A stretch of 64,000 nt of DNA, from assembly GCA_002682825.1 (NCBI GenBank), contig NOKP01000054.1:45720-109719 (forward strand). Reading direction: 5' to 3'. The notes below the pieces were generated by a model. The model was not told the origin of the DNA. It saw only the letters and a program-made list of their open reading frames with translations, and made no database searches. A program made the translations under genes and the position numbers. Of this stretch, positions 43,310 through 54,979 are shown one piece after another. This DNA comes from Neonectria sp. B-13. Lineage: Eukaryota; Ascomycota; Sordariomycetes; Hypocreales; Nectriaceae. The stretch's first letter is position 1, and each line of letters begins with the position of its first letter.

Positions 43310-46300
43310 TTATTGCGGCTCAGAAGCTGCAGCTGTGCTCGAAGGTTGAGGCGCAGCGCCCGCTCCAGTTGCTAGGCAGTAGAGATCTTCAAGCTTCTGT
43401 TCAAGGGGAACGTCGTGACTATTGTCAATAAGACGCGCCCAGCTGCACTCATCCTTCCACTTCGGATCTGATGGGACCTTGTCGAGCGCCTCCTTGGTGA
43501 GTGGATGCATTTGGGCGGGGGGCTGCGGGTTCGTGGCCGCGTCTGCGCCGGCGTCGCTCCCCGTGGTCGTGGTCGTAGTCGTGGTCGTAGTTGTAACGAT
43601 GCCGTCGGCCTTCCTCCGCCTCAAATCTTCAGCCGTAGACGGTTCATAGGCCTGGGGTACGATGCCGGGTGCTCCGGTCGGGACTTTGACGGCCTCCGGG
43701 GTCTCTTCGGCGTCGGCGTCGACTACGTCGTTGATCGACACACTGGATTGCGCAAGTGTCTATTCATTCATGTCAGTAGACTGGCTCGCTTCTGGGCATT
43801 GTTGGCTGAACTAACCGTACTAACCGTCGTGTCTCCCTTGGCCTTTTCGTCAACAGTTATAGCCACCTCCCCAAGAGCATCCACCTTCTCGTCGACAACT
43901 GTGGCCGCCTTTCTAGCAGCCTCGGACTTCTCCTGCTCTCGCTTCCGATGCTCCTCTTCTTTCTTCTCCTCCTGCTTCAGCCTCTCTTCACTCTTCCGAT
44001 GCTCATCAAGTTGGGCAACGTGCTGGGCAAGAGAAGGATCGTAATATACGACCCTGACACCTCCATCGCGCTCGACGACTTCCGGCATCTTTCCATCGAG
44101 GTCAGGCTGCGGTATGGATGGGGCCCCAGACACGCTGCTGAAAACAGGGCGTCCGACCTCGTCGGTTTGGAAGTCAAAGAAGGCGTTTTGTAGGTGGAAA
44201 GCCAGCCACAAGATCCGATGGAACCGAGACCGTACCATGTCGGCAGGCTGAACATTCCGGAGAATCTTTCTCTCCTCGAAGTCGCTCCTGGAATTCTTGA
44301 ACCAGCCCGCAGGGAAGAGAGGTGGCTCGCGAAGCAACGCTTTCTGCATCTCCACTTCCGCCTCTTTCTCTTCTCGCTTCTTCTGCTCTTCTTCCTCCTT
44401 TTCTTGCTCTTCTTCCTGTGCTTCTCTCTCCGTCCCAGAAGTCTCAGGATCCGCCAGAGATTCCACCTCTGCTTTTTCTATGATCACCCATTCAGCGGCG
44501 AGGCCCATGGCGTCCTCGTCCTCGGTGGGCTCCGGCGGTGGCATCTTGTCCCCGTGTTCCTCATCCTCTCTGGCAAAGAAATGCCCCTCAAGCAGCCAAT
44601 CTTCCCGCAGTGGGATGGTAAAGGTCCGCTCCCCGCCCTGTGTCTCGGCGTCATCGTCCCAGTCGTGTATGGCGTCCTTGGTCGTGGTTTCTTCCGCCGT
44701 AGCCTCACCCCCGACGCCCTTCGTATTTTGTTGGGCCTCTTGTACGCGGTCGCTGGTACTGATCCCGTACCTGTCCGGCTTTTCTTTCTCGTTGAGCGGC
44801 GAGCATATTGCGGGAAATACCGGCTGGAACAACTTCTCCCAGTCATTGCTACCTTGGTTCTGGATGTCACGCACAATTATGTTGAGTAAAGCTGCCAGAC
44901 GCTCCGCGTGGAATGCCCAGCTAAACCGTTCAAGCAGGTCGGGTCGAGTCTCCATGGCGCGCATGAAGACCAGAAGCACATGGATGAATTCCCACAACGC
45001 GACGCTGCTCGTGTCTGCCTGGTCCAGAACATGAGAGATCACGGCCGAGAGCAAGGAGAATGCCCTCTCAACTTCGTCAAAGACATCCTTCCCACTGACT
45101 ATGCTGGCGGCAAGATCGGCGCGGTCCGCGGCCGTCACAAGGTCGGGGACCCATTTCGCCATCATCGGGCTCCATTTTCCATCGCCAGGGGGGATCCCCA
45201 AAACCAACTGGCAGAGCAAGAGACCAAGCTCGGCGCTGCGAATTGGTTAGCCGGAGACCTGAGTAATCCAATCTACGGGGATCGCACGTACCTGGGACCA
45301 ATCCTGAATGTACGGACTCCGTCCTGAGACACCAGATGGGGTATGACCTCGGCGGCCCCTTCGGCCGAATCAGGAGGGCCTGGAAGTCCGGAAATCTTCG
45401 CCAGTGCGTCTTCGAAGGCCTGAAGATGGTACTCCTTGCTTGTGATGTAGCCGCGCTCTTTGCGAAGTTCGGGCGCCTGAGAGGCGAGAATGGAGTGGGC
45501 AACGGCGGTAAGGAAGGGGCTCGTATCGACGGGGGAAACCCCTTTCTGCTCAGTCGGAGGCACAATCTCTTGAAGAGGAACAAAAAGGGACACCCGCGAT
45601 TTGGAGAACGCGTTTGGGACGACCAGGGACTTGGTGTAGTTGAAGAACTGGGACACATAGCTTTCGAAATCATCATCAGCCGAAGAACAAGGGCGCTTCA
45701 GAATTGCCAGGTGGTGATAGATGCGGCCGGTCGTGGGTCCAAAGTCTACGGCCCGAGTGTACTCCTCTTCAGACACGTCCCTCCAGTGCTGCCGGAGCTT
45801 CTTGTCGTCTTCGATGGCCATCCTACAGAGTAGGCACCACGTGTTAGCACACCTGTCGGCCGTATAACAGCAGGAGCCGCGTCCCCACTTACCTACAGCG
45901 GGCAATATCTCCTTTGCATTCGTCCAAAGTGGAATCGAAGTTTTGGACAGTCTCATCTAGCAAAGATAGCATGGTGTATACCAGGTATAAGAAAGTCTCC
46001 GTGTGGTCCCGAGAGAGAGGTAGTCGATCGTTCAACCAAACGAGAAGTCCCGATATGCCATGCCTCCACATTCTCACTAATAGATTCTTCTTTGACATGA
46101 GGTGCCTGAGACTCGTAGGCGCATTGTGGGAATTTACGACGAAAAAGAGGTCATAGTGCTCGTGCAATAATAGGCGGTGGAGCACAATAAGAGCCTTCCA
46201 CTGCTTGTTATCGAGCTCCACGTTGGGGGGCTGGGAGGCTAGGGCGTTGCACGCTCCTCTGCATGTGAGCTCGATGATGGACAAGCGGGCATAAATGCCA

Positions 46301-46686
46301 CTAGCTTCGGCAATCAGCTTGTCCGGAGAAATCAGACGGGTTTTAGCCTGGAGTTTCAGCCCTTCGGAGGAACATAGATAGAAATCTTGATTGTCGGCAG
46401 GGACGGCGTGGGCCTCCAAAGCATCCATGTCCCGACCCGTGACTGTGACCGTCTCATCCTCCTCGGTGTCCGCTTCGGTGGCCTTCTCGCGACCGTGGGC
46501 CATGGAGCCGAACGCAAAGGGGCTATTCGTATTTTGTGTCGCTGTTGTTAGCACAACGTATTTCGGCTCGGTGGGATCCATCTTGACGCATCCGGCAGGA
46601 GCGTCCCTCAACGTAACGGCATGCCGAACGGACCCTAGCGAGGCCACAGCGTCGTCCACGGGGCCATCCACTGGGCTACCGCTCAT
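43310..46686 (-). CDS. Est1/SMG7-type DNA/RNA-binding domain protein
   Basis: Four exons on the minus strand (46686-45893, 45822-45292, 45235-43825, 43759-43310) join in phase through 70-, 56- and 65-nt introns, giving 1,061 aa without a stop. The block crossing intron 1 (KGDIARCR then MAIEDDKKLRQHW, EYTRAVDFGPTTGRIYHHLA, ILKRP, FNYTKSLVVPNAFSKSRVSL) is the TPR-like signature of Est1-type domains. Proteins of this class act in telomerase recruitment or nonsense-mediated decay, and many fungal members are uncharacterised. A Glu/Lys/Gln-rich coiled coil lies at about 715-745, another charged helix near 870, and a run of about 11 Thr near 965 encoded by ACG/ACT/ACC repeats. There is no PIN domain. 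It looks intact and functional, unlike most of its neighbours. Confidence 0.75.
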
Positions 46687-47009
46687 ACTGAGGTCGAGGT
46701 AGAGTAGAAATATTTGACTTTGTCAGTCAACACGCAGTGAGAAAGTAGATAAGAGGGTAGAACCAGAGCAATCAAAGAGTACAACGAGTAATCGCAAAGT
46801 TGATGCTTGTTCAAAAAGAAAAAATGAAAAGGAAAGAACAGCAAGGAAAAGAAGTTGAGTGAACACGTATTTATGTGATCGGGTTGCGGACCAGGCGAAC
46901 ATTATGGTAACCCTAACGGTTGCCTTGCGCCTGCCTGTCTTGCGGTTGCTTTTTGATAGCCTGCGAGTACGCCTTACTTACAGTAACATGAGGCGGATGA
47001 TAAGTCCAA
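46687..47009. other. upstream region of the Est1-like gene
   Basis: A/G-rich on the plus strand, that is pyrimidine-rich on the coding strand, for about 170 nt before the start at 46686. This is typical of a fungal promoter and 5' leader. No specific site was identified. Confidence 0.3.
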
Positions 47010-47290
47010 TCCAAGGATACACGCTTGCTTTTGAAGAACGGGTCCTGAGGCAAATATGCTAGGATCCGACAAATGTACCTTAAGCTAACCTATTTGGATG
47101 TGCGTAAGAGGGGTCGAAAAGGCCGAGGGAAAAGGGGTTCACCCGAGGCGGCGCCGCGGTGGTATATGAATCTTCTATGTTGAATACACACGCCACGAAT
47201 TCCCCTAATCGACTACTGGCCCCACCAGGAAGCCTCCCGAGTGGAGGAGTGACCAACCTGGTGTCGGAAGGCGTGAACAGGGATGTATTG
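47010..47290 (+). repeat. dispersed repeat pieces
   Basis: 47030-47155 is a diverged copy of the 15391-15650 repeat (GAAGAACGGGTCCTGAGGC ... CCTATTTGGATGTGCGTAAG). 47240-47290 shares GTGTCGGAAGGCGTGAACAG with the 17000-17130 repeat. Confidence 0.65.
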
Positions 47291-47829
47291 GTGCTTTCTC
47301 GGCGGTCTGCCACTCTGCTCAGTGCTCTCGATAGGAACCGATTGTTCTCAAGTGTAGACGCACGGAGCAGCGGTGGCAATTCTTCGGTGAGACAGAGAAG
47401 GTCCCAAAATCGTGGCCTCGTACCCAACTCTACCGCAGCACACTGAACCGGTGGATGCAGAGGGCTAGAAAGGAGCTTAGGGTACGTTGTATGGGCGGGA
47501 AAGACCTACGAGAGTCGTGGGACTTGTCCTTCAACTAGAGAGCTTCGATACAGACTAGAGTAGTAAGGATCTGCCATGATCAGTTGGGGACTTGTTTTGT
47601 GCAAGTGACCTTCGGGGCCAGCTTGGCAAAGTGCCTCCGAAGAGCCAGCAACATGGGACGGCGGTTGGCTTCCTGTGGGCGAGGAGACGCCACATTGCTG
47701 TCAATCGACCCAGGTGGGGTCAGTCGCGAGAAAAGGAGAAGAGAAAAGAGAAAAGAGACAACCAGCCCTTACCGCTTCTTACTCCATCCTAAGGCGCGGA
47801 AGGCGTTGACGCGAGAGTAGTGAAATCAA

Positions 47830-48215
47830 TGACAGAGCTTTAATACATCCGTGTTCCGTTGGACGCCTTCCGACACCAGGTCGGCCGCCCGTCCGTGGGT
47901 ATCCGATCGTACGTAGTGTACCACTCCTCTGTGCCCCGCCTTAATAGACACCGATGCCTTGAACAGGGATTTGCAGGAGGGTGGCAGCGGGGATTCCAAG
48001 GGGCAAAGCTGGCATCGAATCCGATGCATCGTATGTGCACCATCAGGGAACGGCCCCGTTGTCTTGGGCTAGACTGAGCCCATGCATTCCATCTGTTATG
48101 CATGGTTACAATGTGCCTCTGGTCAAAGCGGGGTGATCTTGCGCCAAGAAATCAGAAAACCAAGGTAGGTTAAGATCAGCACACATCACCAGACAGCGTG
48201 GACGCTAATGCTTGC
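47830..48215 (-). repeat. dispersed repeat pieces, including inverted copy of 17000-17130
   Basis: On the minus strand 47960-47830 matches 17000-17130 (GTCTATTAAGGCGGGGC ... GTCGGAAGGCGTCCAAC). 48130-48200 on the plus strand is a partial unit of the AAGAAATCAGAAAACCAA repeat. No coding function. Confidence 0.65.
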
Positions 48216-48480
48216 TTTGTGTCACGGGCTAAGGTCCCTGTACGAAGTAGCTACATCGCGAGACCTCGGGTGGACCCAATTCCCCTCGGTATTTCGACCC
48301 CCTCAAGACCCCCCCCTCTTATGCATATCCAAAGGGGTTAGCTTAAGGTGCACTTGCCGGATCCTAGCATATCTACCGCAGGACCCGTTCTTCATAAAAG
48401 ACCGGGTCTCACGCCCCAGTTGTACTCAATTAAGTCACCGAATGTATCCCTACTCAAGCGCCCCATAACCTCCGGCAAAA
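48215..48480 (-). repeat. dispersed repeat, inverted copy of 15391-15650
   Basis: The minus strand from 48480 to 48215 follows 15391-15650 almost throughout (GAAGAACGGGTCCTGCGG; GGTGGACCC; CGTACAGGGA). It sits directly upstream of duplication block B. Confidence 0.8.
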
Positions 48481-50093
48481 GCGGGGCATTCAGTCGCCAA
48501 GAAATCAGAAAACCAATACAGGTAAAGATCAGCGCAGCTCACAGACGGCGAGAACACTTCCTCCGTCACTAATGTTTGCTTTGCATGGTATCAGCTCATC
48601 AGCCCCTGCGCCCCTGACTTTGCGACGGTAAGACAGTACCCTCTCACGGCCGACGCACCTGGCGGCAAAGCTTGCAGCTAACGGAAATCAGCGTGTCCGC
48701 CGGCCACTTCTCCATGGGTTTCCTCCAGGAACATGATGCAGAGCCATCGGAGCTCCATTCTGTCTGGAACGTTGGAAGAGGACCACGCGGAGTATCTCTA
48801 GTCGATTGGACATCAGTAATGTACGGCGACGAGCTCGACACTCACGGCAGCAGTAAAGTTCAATCGCCGTTCGCAGCAATGAGAATGAAGAGAACTCCTG
48901 CGGCAGGAGATTGGCGAAATATGGTAAACCAGCGCATAGTTCGGCAATGTACTCGAGGTAGGTCCCTACAGCTAGTTGTGTTCCCCTCATAATTCGGCCG
49001 AGCAGCAAGATACGCAATCAGGTTACCCTTTGCCAAGTTGCTATGGCGGGCACTGTGGCCTCTACGGTTCGCCATTTTGTTCCCTCGATGCTTCTTACGT
49101 AGCCAGCCCACTCTACTCCATGTTATCAAGGCAAGGGATACAGAGACCAAAGTCTGGAGGCCGAGGCATGAAGGATGGACTTCCTTCTCAGGATAGGCTT
49201 GGTCTATTTTGGCACTGTAATCCGGATATCTAGACCCTACGTCATGGAGTCGGACACTTGCAGGGGGATGGACCACAATTCTGCCAGCATTCGCGGGGCA
49301 TGGGCAGCGCAACTGACCCCTAGCAGGGGATCACAGAAGCCACTGCTGGAAACCGTGATTTCAGTAACGATGACGAGACTGTAGAAGAGGAAGAGGCACT
49401 GCTTGCAAACGTTGCCAAAAACGAGGAGCTCCGACCCCAGTGCCACTACTAGGCAGGATGCCCCTCAAGCCCAGTGAACCAGCCTAGTGCAGGATTCATG
49501 ATCTGCGTAATGCACCAATGTACGAATAGGGTATATGGATTAGCATCTCCTGCAACTCCAATTGATCTGGATAGCGGGAGGGGAGCAAAGTACACAGTGT
49601 GCTTCCTCGAGCTGGGTTTGCGTATGCAGGCTGAGCGGCCTGATGCTAGCGTGTGCAGTCTAGAGTTGGCAGACCCCTGCAATGCACCAATTTATGATGC
49701 TCAAGTCACACCATGGCAACGCGAATGAGGTGGAGGGTTGGGGTCCCAGCTTGACACATGGAGCTAGCCGGGTGTCCGCGAGGCTCTTCACCTGGTCGAC
49801 TCAGTTTTAATCGTAGCTCTAACAACTACTGCGACAGCACCAAGGCTGGTCTCCTGAATTCCCTAGTTGCCCAGCCCGGTCTTGTCTCGTTGCCCACACT
49901 CGTCGGTATCACTCGCACTCGCGGTCTATCCCGAGGCTAGAGTTGAGTTTAATTGTCACAATTCCAACCTCAGTCCTAAGCATATATCACTTCCAGGGTC
50001 TACCCGCTAAGTTACGGTCGTCACACGATCAGGGTCACGATCACCGGAGACAACGACTGCCGGGACACGCTGTCACTGCCGCAGAGTCATACC
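48470..50093 (+). repeat. duplication block B, upstream part
   Basis: 48470-48690 and 49540-50093 match block A (27456-27720 and 27725-28270). The intervening 48690-49540 is absent from block A. Its left edge (GTGTCCGCCGGCCACTTCT near 48690) also occurs inverted at 17593-17620, so the longer arrangement is probably older. A frame at 48672-48992 in the extra part is unrecognised. Confidence 0.8.
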
Positions 50094-52764
50094 ATGGGCG
50101 ACTCCCACGCGATAGCAATCGTCACCGATCATACCACCGTCCCTCTGGGCAGCATCACTACCGCCACCGCTCCCGAAGTAGGGGACGTAAACGCAAATAA
50201 TACCGCTGATGAAACCATCAAGCGCCGGGCCCCGATTGCTTGCCGAAGGTAGGTTTCTTCTCCGTTGCGGCTCCGATCACTTGACGACTTCCAGGCTTTC
50301 CGCCCTTCTCGAGTCTCCTTGTTGCCTGCGGCATCTGGCTAACCGCTTACGCGACTGGGTAGATGTCGCCGCATGAGGAGCAAATGCATCCATACCAAGG
50401 CACAGCCGCCCTGCAAAGCATGTCACGAGGCTGGGCTCACTGCCAAAGACTGGTGATTCGTCTCCGGCATCCCTTCACAATACACCGAAACAACAATCCA
50501 GCTAATATAGTACATCGACCTGTAGCATCTTTTCCAGCCGTGGTCAACCTGACAATGATCGTGGTTTCCGCCACCCGCGCGTGAAAGGCCAGCCTAGGCG
50601 TGATCCCACTGAGGTTCGAACACATATTCTGGAAGATCCTGGGCCTCCCGCACAGAGTGTTCGCGATGAATCGGACCAACTGCCTTCCTTGTCAAAGCTC
50701 GCCGACGGCATCAACTACTTCATCAACCACTGCTTCGAACACGGCTTCATCCCGAAGCAAAAGTTCCCAAATGAAGAGTCCAATCTAAAGCTCTTTACCG
50801 ACCTCCAATCTAAGAGCCCCTTCCTTGTTGCCGGTATTCTCAGCATCTCGGCACGTCTGAGTCCTGCCCTCACCAGCCACTATGGCTCCGGCATCAAGGC
50901 CGCCGAATTCTTCATGAAGCGTGCGGCCCGGTACGCATACCGCGAGATCTACCGAGAGCCTACCCTCGAAAGATGTCAAGGTTTCTATCTACTAAGTATA
51001 GCTCAACATGACACTGGATTAAGAAAACAGAGCTACGTGAGTGGTTCTGAGAGAGCACCTATAATTTATTCCACAAGCTAACAACATAGATCAATATGGA
51101 GATCTCAATGCGGATGGCTACCCTAATGCAACTGCACCGAGAAGAGACTTACCAGGTCCAAATGTCCACCCGCGACATCATCATGCGAGCTGAATCTGCA
51201 CGGAGGACTCTGGTACGCCAACTCTGTCCCTGAACTCTAATCCTAGAGTCCCCGAATATGTTACTGAACTTGTGTCCCAGTGGATGCTTTACATCCAAGA
51301 CCAACTGCACTCTATCCCCGACTCCCCCATGTCCCTGGCCGCATCAGATATCACTGCACTCCTCCCCTGCAATGAGCAAGAGTTTTCCGCTGGTCGTCAG
51401 CCTCGCTCCCGTGCCGCCCTCGAGGGCACACCCCCAGCCATCGATAACCCGGCGCTCATCTTCGACCACAATCGTTCCCTATTTGCCTCACTGATCCAGG
51501 TTCATCACTTCTGGGGCATTGTCAGTCGTCGCGCCGTCAACTTCGCCAGGAGCGCCAGCCCCTGGGATCCCACAAGCGAGTTCGCCCTCCTCACCAATAA
51601 ACTACACAAATGGGAGCAGGAATGGAGTCATTATATTATCGAAGAGAACAAGGCTGATGGTCAGGATCTGGCACGTACTTTTCTATCTAGACCCTCGTCA
51701 AGTACTAACACAACTAGGCGTATCTCAGTGTAACCATGATTCTGCGGCTCTGAAATATCGTCTCCCGCCGACCCTATCTAATAGAGTATGTTCACCTGCA
51801 GGGTTTCACAAAGACGTCCCTGCTAACTCTTCGCTAGCTTCTTGACGCTTGGCTTCATGGATGAACAGAGAAAAGTCTATTTCTCCAAGGTTTCTCTTGA
51901 CCTCTTCCACAACGTCCGCCGCCTGTTTGATGAGATCAATACCCAGTTCACCAGTCGCACTCCTGAAGAGAGTGTAGGCGTCCAGATGGCCGCCTTCTGT
52001 GTCTATAGCTGCGGGCTTTTCTCCATTTACCTCTGCCGCTACCCAACCAGTACGTCTTTCTTCTTTTCACATTTGACCCCTAAGTGCCATGAGAGTGTGG
52101 ACCTGTGCACTAAACTCTCTCCGTAGTTTGCCCAGACTCTGATATTACCCACGATGGGCCCATGATGCTTGATCGCACCCTCACCATCCTCATGGAGTGT
52201 AAGGAGGTCTGGCCACTGGCCTCACGCTGGATCGAGGCCCTGGAACGACTCGCTCGCGACCCGGGTGTCTCTCTCACTGCTGAGCATAGCATGGCCGACG
52301 GCAAGGACCCTTTTCCTAACCCGGTTGACATTACCCCCACAGTCTCCGCCCCGTGCGGCGCTTTCGATGCAGCTCAGTCCTCCTCTACCTTCCATTCATC
52401 CTTCTCGCACGAGCTCATGATGCCTTTCACAGCGCCGACTACCCATATCATACCCACGCACTTCATTCTGGAAGAACAACAGCAACAGCCTTTCCCCATC
52501 CCAAACGTCCAGTCATTGCACCAGCAACAACTACCTACCCACATCGACTTGACCCCCGACAGCTCTAACACTGGCCACCCCTATGCCCTCGACATGCTCA
52601 TCGAGGCCTTCAACCCCCCACAAAACGCTGTGGCGCCCGCCCAAGACTATGCCTTTCCCGGTGGCAACCTCTCCGCTGACGGCTTCGAGGCCGAATTGGA
52701 GTTCTACATCAATGGCCCGCAAGGTTGCTCACCCCAAAATGGTATCTTTCATGGGTACAGCTAG
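50094..52764 (+). pseudogene. Zn2Cys6 transcription factor with fungal-specific domain, one premature TGA
   Basis: Predicted nuclear regulator. Eight exons keep phase: 50094-50248, 50363-50452, 50526-51036, 51090-51212, 51281-51670, 51718-51785, 51838-52049 and 52127-52764, 729 codons including the stop. The cluster C-x2-C-x6-C-x8-C-x2-C-x9-C (ACRRC, RMRSKC, PCKAC) crosses introns 1-2. The fungal-specific domain follows: LSISARLSPALTSHYGSG, AAEFFMKRAARYAYREIY, RCQGFYLLSIAQHDTG, RMATLMQLHREETYQ and VGVQMAAFCVYSCGLF. Lesions: a TGA at 51751-51753 (codon 435, within MILRL-stop-NIVSRRPYL) and a GC-AG intron at 51671-51717. The start used in block A (ATGGTCGTC) is ACG here, so translation would begin at 50094. 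Everything else is open, so inactivation is recent, or the TGA is an error or strain variant. Confidence 0.75.
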
Positions 52765-53797
52765 CAATTACTCCTACACCATCAGCTCATTTATCTGTAT
52801 TCACGTTTATACTTTAGTACTGATTCAGAAAGAACGTTCATCGTGAAGCGAGACTCTCATTTGTCTGTGAAAGCAAAATATTATGTTGCGCCCATGCCCT
52901 CCTTCATCCCTATGTTGACCGCTCTCCGTTGATTCTCCGTATGCACTAACGCCAGTGCTACGCCAAAAACCCCAGAGCTCCCTGGGTTTTCCTGCCCACC
53001 CTATATACGGTGAGCCCTGAGATTTCTAAGAGCTCGCTGGCTGAGCTGCTGTGAGGGCTTCTTCCATGTTCTCCAGTGCATCTCCGGTGAATTGGCTGCC
53101 GGTTCAAGTGACAACCTGGGATTACCAGGAAATTAGTACAGAAAGGGCGTGAGATCAGTTCCAAGGGGACACCGGTTCCGCTGATTTTCAACTTCAACTA
53201 CGGGTTTCGATATGTGCTATCGGGCTTGTGTAAAGATAAAGTGGCGTCTTACTCTGTTTGACAGGCATGGGTTCGGTGAAAATTACATACTAAGCTCTCC
53301 CACTGGGACCTAGGCAGTCTAGAGAGAGAACTCAGGTTTCCTTACCAGGTCCTCTTCTCCTGAATGGAACTATGGCGCAGCACGCAACTGTGCCCTCAGC
53401 GATCCTAATATATCTATATTATCCTCTGGGCGCGTGAAGGAGCAAGCCGGATTTCGTTCCAGGAGGTTTGGCGCCTTAAGACTTGCTACCTAGATCACTG
53501 ATATCAAGAGTAGAAAGAGAATAAAGGGAGGAGAGGGGATCAATTGAGTCACGGAGTCCCTCTCGATCAAGTTTACAATCACTATAACCTCATCTCAAAT
53601 ATTAAGTCTGTTTCCGATGACTTGAATCGCACGTCTCACGATCTCTGTTCATCTCTTTCTGATCTCCGGCTGGCCCTTAATGTCTCTTCCAACTCGAATC
53701 GCGCGCCAAAGTAGAAAGGGGATGTTGAGTACCTTCATCGATCAGTTTCTGCATGTAAGCATAATAGTAGGTACTTACTAGCGGACGATAAGAAACA
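52765..53797. other. no supported gene
   Basis: Intergenic. A near-palindrome AAAACCCCAGAGCTCCCTGGGTTTT lies at about 52966-52990; it could form a hairpin and may act in transcript end formation for the upstream gene. No recognised coding region. Confidence 0.35.
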
Positions 53798-54486
53798 TCA
53801 ATATAAACTGTCAGAAGGACAGCTACTGTAAAAGTAAAGTGCAATTCCTTTGGGGACTTCCTGAACTGAAAAGAAAAAGGCTACACATCCACACTCTTGG
53901 AGAAGAGTTGCAGTGAACATCTGACCCAAAGCCCATATGAACAGAGAGCATATGGCAAAAGCAGATGCGCGGTATCGGTGTTTCGGCTCCCATTCCAGGT
54001 ATTGCAGGTATCGCAGGTATAGAATCTATTGGGGTGTCAGAGCAGTCAACATAAAATGGCATCAAAGTCTACCTGGCCCACTGTCACATCAACTGGAAAC
54101 ACCCACAACCACCAGACTCTGAGATGATCGCTCTTATCCGTGCAGAGCAGTAAGACGGACATTGTGACGACTGAAACGAAACGAAGTGCATTCAAGGCAT
54201 GCCACACTAATCTCCAGCGCATTTTTACCCCTTTGTCTAGGCGATCACACCCAAAGAAAAAGATTCCATATGCGCCTGTAAGGACGATGGCACACATGGC
54301 TGTAGCAGTGGCCAAAGCCAATTCCTGCTCCATCATGACAAGTGGGCTTGAGACAATTGTTAAGGAATGATGGGGAAGGAGGTCACGGGTTCGTGTTATG
54401 AGGAAAAGACAGGCTTGAGGAAATAAGAGCAACGTGAGCTCCCCTATATATAATATACTGATCAGTCCTCCGCAGACTACTGGCAT
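53798..54486 (-). CDS. small multi-pass membrane protein, unrecognised
   Basis: Two minus-strand exons, 54486-54073 and 54025-53798, join in phase across a 47-nt GT-AG intron (donor GTAGAC, branch-like TTGAC, acceptor CAATAG) to give 213 aa. At least four hydrophobic segments are visible: LTLLLFPQACLFLI, LALATATAMCAIVLTGAYG, VSVVTMSVLLLC and AFAICSLFIWALGQMF. A short Tyr/Leu repeat (YLRYLQYLEW) is encoded by a GGTATTGCAGGTATCGCAGG repeat. No family recognised. An upstream exon beginning near 54544 (MVLLSLNKSNEAS, donor GTGAGT) is possible. It lies between the two halves of duplication block B and is absent from block A. Confidence 0.45.
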
Positions 54487-54979
54487 GGGTATGGTTACTC
54501 ACAACTGAGGCTTCATTCGACTTGTTGAGAGAGAGGAGAACCATGGATGGGCCTCCCATGCTTGAAGGGTACGTATCCACCCTGCAGGGCGGATTGAGGC
54601 AGAATCCTGTGTGTTTTGACTAGCACCGGAACTGTTCCACCTGAGAAACTGAGGGTGGACACTAAGCTGGTACCTAATGAGGTTTGCCAGGGGTAAAATT
54701 TCTACTCCACGGCGCACGGGAAGCTTGGCGCAGCTCTAGACCCAGATGCTCATGGCGCAATACAGGGAGAGGGTTCACCAACTGGACTTGGTTTGGTGCT
54801 GTCAGGGTCCCTCGGCAAAGAAAAGTTGCAAGAACAGTTATTGCCATACCTAGCGGGTGCCCGCCCAGTATCGCAACTTGGTCGGTTCCCAAATATTACC
54901 CTGAGCATACTATTGTTTGGCCATCCTTTGGGATTGTCCTGCCGGGGGGCTCTTCTTGTTTCCGTTGCTGCAAACAACC

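Noticed and set aside
44194..45034. Plus-strand frames of 231-245 codons rich in Ser/Leu/Phe
   Set aside because: Complement of the Glu/Lys-rich coding sequence of the Est1-like gene.
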